In this document: in pieces, positions 1 through 6,732 of the stretch
Numbering within the stretch: the stretch's first letter is position 1
How the letters are laid out: each line of letters begins with the position of its first letter
NCBI GenBank assembly: GCA_964196045.1
Contig: CAXMRH010000065.1
Span: forward strand, 1-14,780
Reading direction: 5' to 3'
DNA length: 14,780 nt
DNA from: SHLQ01 sp964196045
Lineage (GTDB): Bacteria; Actinomycetota; Acidimicrobiia; Acidimicrobiales; SHLQ01
The notes under the pieces: generated by a model
The model's input: the letters and a program-made list of their open reading frames with translations, nothing else
The model's database searches: none
What the model was told of the DNA's origin: nothing
Translations under genes and position numbers: made by a program

Positions 1-2254
1 CCGCTCGAACAAGGCCAAGCTCTCTGGTCCGCTCGAACACTGACAATGCCAGCGTGTTGGCGATGCCGATGAGGGCGATGACGACGGCGAGGGCAACCAT
101 GATGTTGACGACCGCCAAGGTCTCGTCGATCAGCGCTTCGACACGATCTCGGAACTGCTCCGATGTTTCGATGTCGGCGGCTGGGACGAGTTCCTCCCAT
201 TCAGCAATGCTCGCCTCGATCGTGGCCACTGAGGCAGCGTCATCGAGGTTCAGAGCAAACCACTCATATCCGGTCCGATCGCCTGCGGCATCGAACGTGG
301 ACTCGTCGAACAGGAAGTTCGATTCGATGAGTGCTTCATCGTGATACACGCCGGTGATCGTCGACTCGACGAAGGTTCCGTTGGCGTATTCCGACGTTAC
401 GACGTCGCCTATGCCAAGACCGGTCTCTTCGGCATGGTCCGCCGCAATCAGCACGGGATTGACCGTTCCGGCACCGAGGTCTCCTTCTTGAATATCGGTA
501 TCAAGTAGAGGTGCAATCTGGTTGAAGTCGGTAGCGATCATCGTGCTGAGCTCGCCATCGATCCTTGTTTCGACGTATCGGAAACCGGCGAAGTCATCGA
601 CCACGTCGCTCGTCGCAAGGGCATCGGCGAAATCGAGCGGGAAGTCGACATCGACGAGTTGATCGGTGACGTAGTACTCAGCGATGGCTGACTCTTCGAG
701 AGTCGTGCCGAAGTTGCTCTTGATCGACTGCCCCACAATGAGTGCTGTCGACACGAGCGCCAGCCCGATCATCAGCGCTGCGGCCGTCGTGGCCGTGCGG
801 CGAGGATTACGAGCAGCGTTCTGCTGTGCCATCCGGCCAGCTACTCCGCTCATGCGGGCCAGTGGCCAACCGAGAATCCGGGTGATCGGACCGACTGCCA
901 TCGGGCTCAGAAGGGTCACTCCAAGGAAGACGCCGATTGCACCCGACGCCATCAAGGTGATCGTCGTCGCCATGCTGCCAGAGCCAGCGAGGCCAATCAC
1001 CCCGGCGATGATGCCGCCACCGAAGAGGCCGAATCCCGAGACGATGCGAGTCCGGCTTCCCGGTTTGTTGGCTTCCGATCCGCCTCGGAGTGCTGCGATG
1101 GCAGGAATGGTCGATGCCTTTCGAGCCGGACCAACCGCCGCTAGCAAGGTGACTCCGACTCCGATCACCAAGGAAGCGATGATGGTTCTCGTCGCGACGA
1201 TCGTCGGCGAATCCGGAAGGCTTCCCCCGGTTGCGTTGAACAACGCTGTGAGTCCCTTGGCCACACCGATTCCGCCAGCGATACCGGCTGCCGATGCGAG
1301 CGCACCGATCACGAGGGCTTCACCAAGTACGGAGCGGCGAATCTGCTTGGCATCGGCACCAATTGTGCGTAAGAGGCCAAGCTCTTGTGTTCGCTGGCTG
1401 AGGACGATCGCGAACGTGTTGTAGATGATGAACATCGAAACGAACAACGCCACGCCTCCGAATCCGAGGAGGATGTTCGAGACGATGCCGATCTCACCGA
1501 GGAATTCATCGCTCGTTTCGCTGGCGACAGTCTCGCCATCGACGACCTCGACATCGGGTAGTGCAGATTCGACCGCTGCCATCACCGTGGCCACGTCAGC
1601 GCCGTCGTCGATCTGAACACTGATGGTGTTCACTCCGTCGATTCCGAGGAGCGTCGCTGCTTCATCCGCGTTGAACTGCACAAGGAGGGCACCAAGTGTC
1701 TCGTTCTCGGATCCGAACGACGACGTGCCAGACAGAGTGAGTGTTTCTCGACCTATCGGCGTCACGATGTCGTACGCCTCACCGATCACGAGATCGTTCT
1801 CGAGCGCGGAATCGAGGTCGATGGAGAACTCGCCAATTTCGGGAGCACTGCCGCCGGCGAGCGTAAAGTTACTGAGTTGCGTGTTTTCAGACCATGCATA
1901 GGCGATCTGGGGAGGCCCCGCCGTCGTGATCGGGTCGCCGTCACCACCGATGACTTGAATGGCGTCCCATTCGGACTCCACGGCGGGCACTGCGTCAACA
2001 ACACCATCCACGCCAGCGACGACGTCGACGAGGTCACGGGGTAGCGGTGGCGGATCGCCGAAGTCCGAGAGTGGACGTACTTCGAGATCGACACCTGAGG
2101 TGATCTCTTCTGAAACATCCCCGAACGAGCTTCGCAGCCCATCTCCGAGGACGAAGGCCGAAACCACGAAGCTCACAGCGAGTGTGACGCCGAGTGTGGT
2201 GAGGGCGAAGCGAACCTTGTTGGCTCGCAGGTTCTTGAGGGTTAGACGCAACAT
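1..2254 (-). CDS. MacB/FtsX-type ABC transporter permease (3' end cut by window edge)
   Basis: Membrane subunit of an ABC exporter of the MacB/LolC/FtsX superfamily, which uses ATP hydrolysis on the cytoplasmic side to drive movement of an extracytoplasmic domain, often for export of antimicrobials, lipids or lipoproteins. 751 codons lie in the window and the stop is beyond base 1. Helix 1 spans about residues 15-38. A soluble MacB_PCD-like domain (about 40-255) follows, then an FtsX block with helices near 258-286 and 308-376. A second unit begins near residue 460 with MAQQNAARNPRR. The FtsX signature occurs twice: SQRTQELGLLRTIGA at about 286-300 and FERTRELGLVRA at the left edge. This two-block layout is typical of roughly 850-residue actinobacterial permeases, so perhaps 100 residues are missing. 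The ATG follows GAAAGG by 8 bases and lies 28 bases after the ATPase gene. The substrate cannot be inferred. Confidence 0.93.
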   Translation of the reverse strand, partial: MLRLTLKNLRANKVRFALTTLGVTLAVSFVVSAFVLGDGLRSSFGDVSEEITSGVDLEVRPLSDFGDPPPLPRDLVDVVAGVDGVVDAVPAVESEWDAIQVIGGDGDPITTAGPPQIAYAWSENTQLSNFTLAGGSAPEIGEFSIDLDSALENDLVIGEAYDIVTPIGRETLTLSGTSSFGSENETLGALLVQFNADEAATLLGIDGVNTISVQIDDGADVATVMAAVESALPDVEVVDGETVASETSDEFLGEIGIVSNILLGFGGVALFVSMFIIYNTFAIVLSQRTQELGLLRTIGADAKQIRRSVLGEALVIGALASAAGIAGGIGVAKGLTALFNATGGSLPDSPTIVATRTIIASLVIGVGVTLLAAVGPARKASTIPAIAALRGGSEANKPGSRTRIVSGFGLFGGGIIAGVIGLAGSGSMATTITLMASGAIGVFLGVTLLSPMAVGPITRILGWPLARMSGVAGRMAQQNAARNPRRTATTAAALMIGLALVSTALIVGQSIKSNFGTTLEESAIAEYYVTDQLVDVDFPLDFADALATSDVVDDFAGFRYVETRIDGELSTMIATDFNQIAPLLDTDIQEGDLGAGTVNPVLIAADHAEETGLGIGDVVTSEYANGTFVESTITGVYHDEALIESNFLFDESTFDAAGDRTGYEWFALNLDDAASVATIEASIAEWEELVPAADIETSEQFRDRVEALIDETLAVVNIMVALAVVIALIGIANTLALSVFERTRELGLVRA

Positions 2255-2282
2255 GACTTTTGCCTTTCGTTCCGGTGAGGAA

Positions 2283-3047
2283 TCAGTTGCCGAGTCGACG
2301 CATATGGTCGAGCACGGTGTCAGGTGTCGGTTGATGCAGCTCGTCGGTGATTCGTCCGTCGGCCAGGAAGACCACTCGGTCGGAGTAGCTCGCAGCAACG
2401 GGATCATGGGTCACCATGACGATGGTTTGTCCGAGTTCTCGGACGGCGTGACGCATGAATGCGAGGATCTCGCCTCCGGTCGTGCTGTCGAGGTTGCCGG
2501 TTGGTTCGTCGGCAAAGATGATCTCCGGGCGGCTTGCAAGAGCTCGCGCTACGGCGACTCGTTGCTGCTGTCCACCCGACAGCTCGCCGGGCCGGTGGGC
2601 GAGACGGTCACTGAGGCCAACGGTGTTCACCACGTTGTCGACCCACGCCTTGTCAGGTTTCCTTCCGGCCAGATCCATGGGAAGGGTGATGTTCTCGATT
2701 GCACTGAGCGTGGGCACCAGGTTGAAGGCCTGGAAGATGAAGCCGAGCCGGTCACGACGTAGGAGTGTGAGCTCTTTCTCGCTTGCGACGGCTATGTCGA
2801 TACCGCCGATGAACGCGGAACCGGAGTCCATGCGATCGAGGCCCGCCATGCAGTGCATGAGGGTCGACTTACCGGACCCGGAAGGGCCCATGATGGCGGT
2901 GAACTGCTTGGCCATGAAGTCGACGTCGACGTTGTCGAGCGCAACAACTTCCGTGTCGCCAATGCCGTAGGTCTTGGTTGCGCCCCTTGAATACGCAGCT
3001 GCATGAGCAGTGCGTGAAGCGGTTGGACGTTCTTCGATGAGGGTCAT
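2283..3047 (-). CDS. ABC transporter ATP-binding protein, LolD/MacB class
   Basis: ATPase partner of the downstream permease; a homodimer at the cytoplasmic face would power the exporter. It has all the catalytic motifs (numbering from the ATG at 3047): Walker A GPSGSGKST (54-62), Q-loop Gln106, signature LSGGQQQR (156-163), Walker B IIFADEP with the LolD/MacB-typical TGNLD extension (176-187), and H-loop His214. The 254-residue length is normal for a stand-alone ATPase. There is a GTG six bases upstream, at 3053. The ATG is preferred because GAACGAAAG lies 8 bases before it, nearly the same element and spacing as at the permease start (GAACGAAAGG). It is the first gene of a two-gene operon read away from the histidine kinase, and its upstream region holds inverted repeats that could bind the neighbouring regulator. 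Confidence 0.95.
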   Translation of the reverse strand: MTLIEERPTASRTAHAAAYSRGATKTYGIGDTEVVALDNVDVDFMAKQFTAIMGPSGSGKSTLMHCMAGLDRMDSGSAFIGGIDIAVASEKELTLLRRDRLGFIFQAFNLVPTLSAIENITLPMDLAGRKPDKAWVDNVVNTVGLSDRLAHRPGELSGGQQQRVAVARALASRPEIIFADEPTGNLDSTTGGEILAFMRHAVRELGQTIVMVTHDPVAASYSDRVVFLADGRITDELHQPTPDTVLDHMRRLGN

Positions 3048-3077
3048 TTCCACTGCTTTCGTTCGTTGAATAGATTC

Positions 3078-3083
3078 AGCGTA
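3078..3083 (-). promoter_or_regulatory. Candidate -10 box of the ABC exporter operon
   Basis: The minus strand reads TACGCT about 30 bases before the ATPase start, fitting the TAnnnT actinobacterial -10 consensus and implying a leadered transcript. No good -35 hexamer is obvious at 16-18 bases upstream, so activation by a regulator bound in the adjacent inverted repeats is plausible. This is a weak motif-only call. Confidence 0.3.
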
Positions 3084-3110
3084 AGAACTCGACGAGCGGC
3101 GGTCGTCAGG

Positions 3111-3139
3111 CGAAGTCTTGATTGACGGTCCCGACTTCG
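3111..3139. promoter_or_regulatory. Inverted repeat CGAAGTC-N15-GACTTCG, candidate operator
   Basis: Two perfectly complementary 7-base arms at 3111-3117 and 3133-3139 have centres 22 bases apart, close to two helical turns, a geometry used by dimeric response regulators. It lies in the spacer between the divergent ABC operon and the two-component genes. The right arm abuts a GGAGGAG stretch. Function is inferred from position and symmetry only. Confidence 0.35.
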
Positions 3140-3145
3140 GAGGAG
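3139..3145 (+). promoter_or_regulatory. Strong Shine-Dalgarno-like GGAGGAG before an alternative kinase start
   Basis: GGAGGAG lies 6 bases (counted from GGAGG) before an ATG at 3150 that is in frame with the histidine kinase. Used as a start, it would add 32 mostly Arg- and Ser-rich residues. Against it, those codons include ATA, AGG, TCA and CTT, unlike the rest of the gene, and they overlap a 14-bp palindrome. The downstream ATG at 3246 has the leaderless promoter spacing seen elsewhere in this window. It may be chance, or a second longer translation product. Confidence 0.35.
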
Positions 3146-3149
3146 ATTT

Positions 3150-3177
3150 ATGACCTCGATATCGAGGGAAAGGTCAT
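3150..3177. promoter_or_regulatory. Nested palindrome, candidate response-regulator operator
   Basis: CCTCGATATCGAGG at 3154-3167 is a perfect 14-bp palindrome. It overlaps a wider inverted repeat whose arms are ATGACC (3150-3155) and GGTCAT (3172-3177). It sits between the divergent exporter and two-component operons, about 80-90 bases upstream of the predicted kinase transcription start. Known exporter/two-component pairs often autoregulate from such a shared spacer, so binding by the adjacent NarL-type regulator is the natural inference. No protein-DNA evidence can be read from sequence. Confidence 0.45.
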
Positions 3178-3233
3178 CACTTTGGCGGACGGGCCAACAA
3201 CAAACGGAGGACGCACGCGCCCGGCGCTCCCGT

Positions 3234-3239
3234 TACTCT
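3234..3239 (+). promoter_or_regulatory. Leaderless -10 box TACTCT for the histidine kinase
   Basis: TACTCT is followed by 6 bases and then ATG at 3246, so a transcript starting at the usual distance from a -10 would begin at or next to the start codon. The same arrangement recurs at seven other starts in this window. No Shine-Dalgarno sequence precedes the ATG. This box is the main reason for choosing the 3246 start. Confidence 0.5.
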
Positions 3240-3245
3240 CGAATC

Positions 3246-4526
3246 ATGAGCGCGCCGGCAACCTCACTGATCAGCGTTGCGCAGCGAGTGCAGCGTTGGA
3301 CTCGCGAGCGGCCGCTGCTGATCGATGTGGCCATAGCGACCCTCGCTGCCATACTCACCTTCGCAGATCTCTACAGCATCGAGACGCTCCCGGCCCGCGA
3401 TCAAGACCTCCTCGCAGTGCTCTTGGTACTCGGCGCAGCCGTTGCATTGATCTGGCGCCGAGTTGCGCCGTTCACGGTGCTGGTCGCGGTCCTCTCGGCG
3501 CTGGCGGTCATGTACCTCCGCGACTACGACGCCTACCTGTCCTCCATTGGCCTTCCAGCGCTCTACACGGTGGCCGCAATTGGTGAACCCCGGCGACGGG
3601 CATGGAGCTTCGTCACCGTCGGATCCTTTGGACTCTTCGCCCTAGCGTGCGTGACCATTCTGCAACAATCGAACGGTTTCAGCTATGCCAACGCGATGGG
3701 GATGATCGGTTCCTTGTTCGCCTCAGTTCTCGCCGGAGCCATCGTCCGAAATCGACATGAGATCTTTCTAGACACGGAAGCGCGGGCTGATCGGGCTGAG
3801 GCGGATCAGTTGGTCGCAGCCGAACGAGCTGTGACCAATGAACGACTACGCATCGCGAGAGAGATGCACGACGTGGTCGCCCATGGGATGAGTGTGATGT
3901 CCGTTCAGGCCGCAGCCGCCAAAGAGACGTTCCAGACGCGTCCCGACCGGGCACTCGAGCTTCTCGACAGCATCGAGACGACGGGTCGAGAGTCGCTTGC
4001 AGAAATGCGTCGGATGCTCGGCGTCCTGCGCAGTGGAGAGGACGGAGACAGCGAGCGAATTGGCCCAGAACTCGCTCCGCAGCCTTCGCTCGGTGACCTC
4101 GACCGACTCGTGTCGGGTTGCGTGAAGGCCGGAACTCCCACCGAGCTGCAGATCAGCGGTGATCCGGTGAGGCTGCCCCCGGGAATCGAACTTGCAGCAT
4201 TCCGCATCGTGCAAGAGGCCCTCACGAACGTGCTCAAGCACGGGGGCCCGAATGCCTCAGCCAGAGTGGAGTTGGCCTACGAGCCGACACATATTCAGGT
4301 CTCCGTGCTCGATACCGGCCGAGGTGCAGTCGTGAAGCCTGCGCCGGGCGGTTCAGGCAACGGACTGATCGGCATGCGAGAGCGCGTCGATGCCTACGGT
4401 GGCGAGGTCTCTGCCGGCCCGCGGGCAGGGGGCGGGTATGCGGTCATCGCGACACTTCCGCTTGCAACCGACACCGACCGACGACGCGTCGAGTCAAGCG
4501 ACGAGACGCGGAAGAGAACGTCATGA
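3246..4526 (+). CDS. Sensor histidine kinase, DesK/NarL-associated (HisKA_3) type
   Basis: Membrane sensor kinase that autophosphorylates and passes phosphate to the regulator encoded directly downstream. It has 426 residues from this start. Hydrophobic segments at about 24-44, 55-71, 75-91, 119-139 and 148-167 form an N-terminal membrane domain without a large external loop, as in kinases that sense envelope or membrane state. The HisKA_3 dimerisation box has the phosphoacceptor His208 in REMHDVVAH. The HATPase domain has N-box QEALTNV (Asn328), DTGRG (G1) and GNGLIGMRER (G2) with the family's usual spacing. An in-frame ATG at 3150 with a strong Shine-Dalgarno would give 458 residues; see the separate entry. 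It overlaps the next gene by 4 bases (ATGA), so the pair is translationally coupled. Divergent placement suggests it controls the ABC exporter. Confidence 0.93.
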   Translation: MSAPATSLISVAQRVQRWTRERPLLIDVAIATLAAILTFADLYSIETLPARDQDLLAVLLVLGAAVALIWRRVAPFTVLVAVLSALAVMYLRDYDAYLSSIGLPALYTVAAIGEPRRRAWSFVTVGSFGLFALACVTILQQSNGFSYANAMGMIGSLFASVLAGAIVRNRHEIFLDTEARADRAEADQLVAAERAVTNERLRIAREMHDVVAHGMSVMSVQAAAAKETFQTRPDRALELLDSIETTGRESLAEMRRMLGVLRSGEDGDSERIGPELAPQPSLGDLDRLVSGCVKAGTPTELQISGDPVRLPPGIELAAFRIVQEALTNVLKHGGPNASARVELAYEPTHIQVSVLDTGRGAVVKPAPGGSGNGLIGMRERVDAYGGEVSAGPRAGGGYAVIATLPLATDTDRRRVESSDETRKRTS

Positions 4527-5197
4527 CCATCCGAGTAGCCGTAATCGACGACCAAGCGCTGATGCGCGATGCCTTCACCATGATGCTCGAGGCGCAGGAA
4601 GACGTCGTCGTCGTCGGCGATGCAAGTGACGGCCGCGAGGGTGTCGAGTTGTGCCGGCGACGTAATCCTGATGTTGCACTTATGGACATCCGAATGCCCA
4701 ACATGGATGGCATCGAGGCGACTCGATTGATCGCCGAGGATTCGTCGTTGACGACAAAGGTCCTCATGCTCACGACCTTTGACCTCGATGAGTACGTCTA
4801 CTCCGCCGTCCGAGCTGGTGCGAGCGGCTTTCTGCTCAAAGACACGCCAGCAAGACAGCTCGTCGAGGCAATCAGAGTGATCGCCGAGGGGAACGCGTTG
4901 CTCGCACCCTCGGTGACCAAACGGTTGATCGAAGAGTTCGCGCGGCAGCCGACTCCCGGGTCCAGCCACCAGGAACTTCCCTCTGACCTCACTGAGCGAG
5001 AACTCGAGGCGCTGCGGTGTCTTGCTCGCGGCTTGAGCAATCGAGAGATCGCCGCGGAGATGTTCATCGGTGAGGCAACGGCGAAGACTCACGTGAGCCG
5101 ACTACTGACGAAGCTCGGTGTTCGTGATCGGGTCCAAGCCGTAGTGCTCGCGTACGAGTCAGGACTTGTTGAGGTCGGTCGCAGCGAGTCTGAGTGA
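4523..5197 (+). CDS. NarL/LuxR-family response regulator
   Basis: DNA-binding partner of the upstream kinase, 224 residues. The receiver domain (about 1-120) has the acidic pocket Asp9/Asp10, phosphoacceptor Asp55 in LMDIRMPNMDG, the conserved Thr of MLTTFD, and Lys in FLLKDTP. A linker leads to a LuxR-type helix-turn-helix (about 154-215) with LTEREXEXLR-like and SNREIAAEMFIGEATAKTHV signatures, the latter being the recognition region. The start overlaps the kinase stop as ATGA. The likely targets are the palindromes in the divergent spacer at 3111-3177, by analogy with actinobacterial two-component systems that sit next to MacAB-type exporters. That regulatory link is inferred, while the domain assignment is clear. 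Confidence 0.95.
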   Translation: MTIRVAVIDDQALMRDAFTMMLEAQEDVVVVGDASDGREGVELCRRRNPDVALMDIRMPNMDGIEATRLIAEDSSLTTKVLMLTTFDLDEYVYSAVRAGASGFLLKDTPARQLVEAIRVIAEGNALLAPSVTKRLIEEFARQPTPGSSHQELPSDLTERELEALRCLARGLSNREIAAEMFIGEATAKTHVSRLLTKLGVRDRVQAVVLAYESGLVEVGRSESE

Positions 5198-5330
5198 CGA
5201 CCGGAGCGCTACATTCCGTGCGCCGGTACCTGGGTTTCGTTACCATGGCGGAACCGAGTTGGTTGGTGGTGTCAGTTCTACCTAGGTCATTTCGACATTG
5301 CTGGCCGCATTCCCCTGATCGGAGTGCTGT

Positions 5331-6413
5331 ATGGCAAATCCATGGTCCAAGCGGCTGATGGCCGGGATGTGTGTGGGCGCTCTGCTATTTGGCCCACTAT
5401 TCGTGGCGTCCGCCGGCGCACAGACGGACGGTGACGACGACGGAGTTCCTGACGAGGATCTGACCGACAACCCGACGGCAACGGGGTCGGGTGGGAACCT
5501 GCCAAGCCCTCTGCCGCTCGAAACCACAGCTGACGTGATTGCGATTCTCTATCAGCTCATGCCAGACCTCGACGCCGACGGTTTTCCCGACTTCCCACGC
5601 AACGCCGATGGCACGCCCGATTTCGCAGGTCTCAACAGCTTCATCGGCGAACCCGGAGATCGTGACCTTCGCACTGGCCCCGACGACCAAATCGACCAAG
5701 AGTTTCTTGAGGCCGAAGACCTGAACAACATCCAGATCACGATGGCGGACGGCACGGAAGTGTTCGTCGCCACGACCGAGAGCGCACAACATGCGCTGCA
5801 ACAGGTGCAGGCAGCTGGCGGCGACCTCGGCCAGGTCGCCGGTTCGGGCTCGGCGCTGAGCGGCCCGTGTTACGGCATCACGTTCTCGTACGACTCGAAC
5901 GGCGATCCGCTCGATATGGCATTCGATTTCAGCGACGCCACGCCTCCGTTCACCTCGACTCCTGGCGGCGACTACGAGCAAGCCTTCACGTCCGGCAACC
6001 CCTTCCGCGTCGATGTGGACGGCGCCGTCATCTACACCGGTATCGCAGGCGGAGTTCCTCCCGGCTCCGGGCCAATGGAGCACGACTGGTTCATCGAGAT
6101 GAACTTCCTCGGGTTCGACGGCACCAATGTTGATGCAGGCGGAGACCCCAACACCGCTGGCGAGAATCGGAACGCTGGCAGCGTGTCACTCAAAGAAGAC
6201 CTACCGGCCGCCGCCAAGATCAACGGCCTGATGGCGATCAACGGGCAGATGATGGCTCCGATTCCCGCCGACTTCTTCTGTGTGGGCTCCGGCTTCGTCG
6301 AGTTCGAAGGCGGCATCGACCCAACGCTGCCTGGCGCTGCTCTCGTTCTGCTCTCGACCGTCGGGCTCCTGTTCAACGCGCGACCTGCGCTCACCTGGGG
6401 AGGTGCGGAATGA
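5331..6413 (+). CDS. Secreted protein with Asp-rich calcium-binding-like repeats and a C-terminal membrane anchor
   Basis: Not recognised as a named family. 360 residues. A signal peptide spans 1-30, with basic SKR, a hydrophobic core, and a predicted cut after ASAGA. The mature N-terminus carries DGDDDGVPD (33-41) and DLDADGFPD (79-87), followed by NADGTPDF, matching the DxDxDGxxD loops of thrombospondin type 3 and dockerin-like calcium sites. The region beyond residue 180 starts with GPCYGITFSYDSNGDPLD and has one more Cys near the end (FFCVGSG), suggesting a disulfide-bonded external domain. A hydrophobic stretch (about 334-348) and a short tail may hold it at the membrane. No LPxTG/LAxTG motif precedes that stretch. 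GGAG ends 6 bases before the ATG, so translation looks Shine-Dalgarno-led. The stop overlaps the next start (ATGA), implying co-expression with the small membrane protein. Calcium binding is inferred. Confidence 0.85.
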   Translation: MANPWSKRLMAGMCVGALLFGPLFVASAGAQTDGDDDGVPDEDLTDNPTATGSGGNLPSPLPLETTADVIAILYQLMPDLDADGFPDFPRNADGTPDFAGLNSFIGEPGDRDLRTGPDDQIDQEFLEAEDLNNIQITMADGTEVFVATTESAQHALQQVQAAGGDLGQVAGSGSALSGPCYGITFSYDSNGDPLDMAFDFSDATPPFTSTPGGDYEQAFTSGNPFRVDVDGAVIYTGIAGGVPPGSGPMEHDWFIEMNFLGFDGTNVDAGGDPNTAGENRNAGSVSLKEDLPAAAKINGLMAINGQMMAPIPADFFCVGSGFVEFEGGIDPTLPGAALVLLSTVGLLFNARPALTWGGAE

Positions 6414-6658
6414 GTTCTCAAAATGTGAAGCGCCATCCGATCCGGGGCGCGCTCTACGGCGTGCTCCTCGGCCTTGGTCTGGCTCTCGCTGCCGTTGGTC
6501 AGGGCATCGTCGCCCTAGGCACGTACCCGCCATTTCTGATTCTGCTGTTCGGAATCGCCGCCGGAGTCGCCTGGAGCATGTTCGGCCCCGCAAAGAGTCC
6601 CAAGGGCGCCGAACCACCCAAACCCATCGAGATCCTCGACACCAACACCGCGGAGTAG
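6410..6658 (+). CDS. Small two-helix membrane protein coupled to the secreted protein
   Basis: An unrecognised 82-residue protein. The basic N-terminus (VKRHPIRG) is followed by two hydrophobic helices at about 13-36 and 40-58, with the short turn GTYPP between them, and a hydrophilic Pro/Lys-rich C-terminal tail. By the positive-inside rule both ends are probably cytoplasmic. The ATG overlaps the stop of the upstream gene by 4 bases, and GGAGGTG lies 4 bases before it, so translation is well supported and coupled. The arrangement suggests a membrane partner for the anchored secreted protein, but nothing in the sequence shows a catalytic or transport function. Confidence 0.8.
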   Translation: MSSQNVKRHPIRGALYGVLLGLGLALAAVGQGIVALGTYPPFLILLFGIAAGVAWSMFGPAKSPKGAEPPKPIEILDTNTAE

Positions 6659-6685
6659 TACGGGCTGCAGCAGCCGCCCAACTTG

Positions 6686-6691
6686 TTGACA
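6686..6691 (+). promoter_or_regulatory. Possible -35 element TTGACA upstream of the PhyH-like gene
   Basis: An exact TTGACA lies 41 bases before the PhyH-like start. At 16-19 bases downstream there is no convincing TAnnnT hexamer, so this is only a possible half-promoter. Confidence 0.2.
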
Positions 6692-6732
6692 GCCGGCGAC
6701 AACACCTCCACCCATCTGCGAAGATCGCTGTT

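Noticed and set aside
684..1424. Long open frame on the plus strand (about 246 codons), Ala/Pro-rich
   Set aside because: It lies wholly antisense to the permease, whose frame shows repeated FtsX motifs; the product is low-complexity and typical of a GC-rich shadow frame.
1959..2762. Plus-strand open frame of 267 codons spanning the permease/ATPase junction
   Set aside because: Antisense to two well-supported genes, including the Walker B and signature regions of the ATPase; composition is not protein-like.
3122..3586. Plus-strand frame starting TVPTSEEIYDLDIEG, which at first looks protein-like
   Set aside because: It soon overlaps the kinase in another frame and becomes Arg/Pro-rich; the first part lies in the operator-bearing spacer.
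4394..5092. Minus-strand frame of 232 codons opposite the response regulator
   Set aside because: Antisense shadow of an intact receiver/HTH gene with all conserved residues.
6659..6680. GGCTG/CAGCC hairpin after the small membrane gene as a terminator
   Set aside because: The stem is only about 5 bp, the loop 3 bases, and no T-run follows.
6280..6732. Upstream in-frame extension of the PhyH-like gene (151 codons)
   Set aside because: It overlaps the ends of the secreted and small membrane protein genes in another frame and has Arg/Pro-rich shadow composition; the family core starts well inside the 6733 version.
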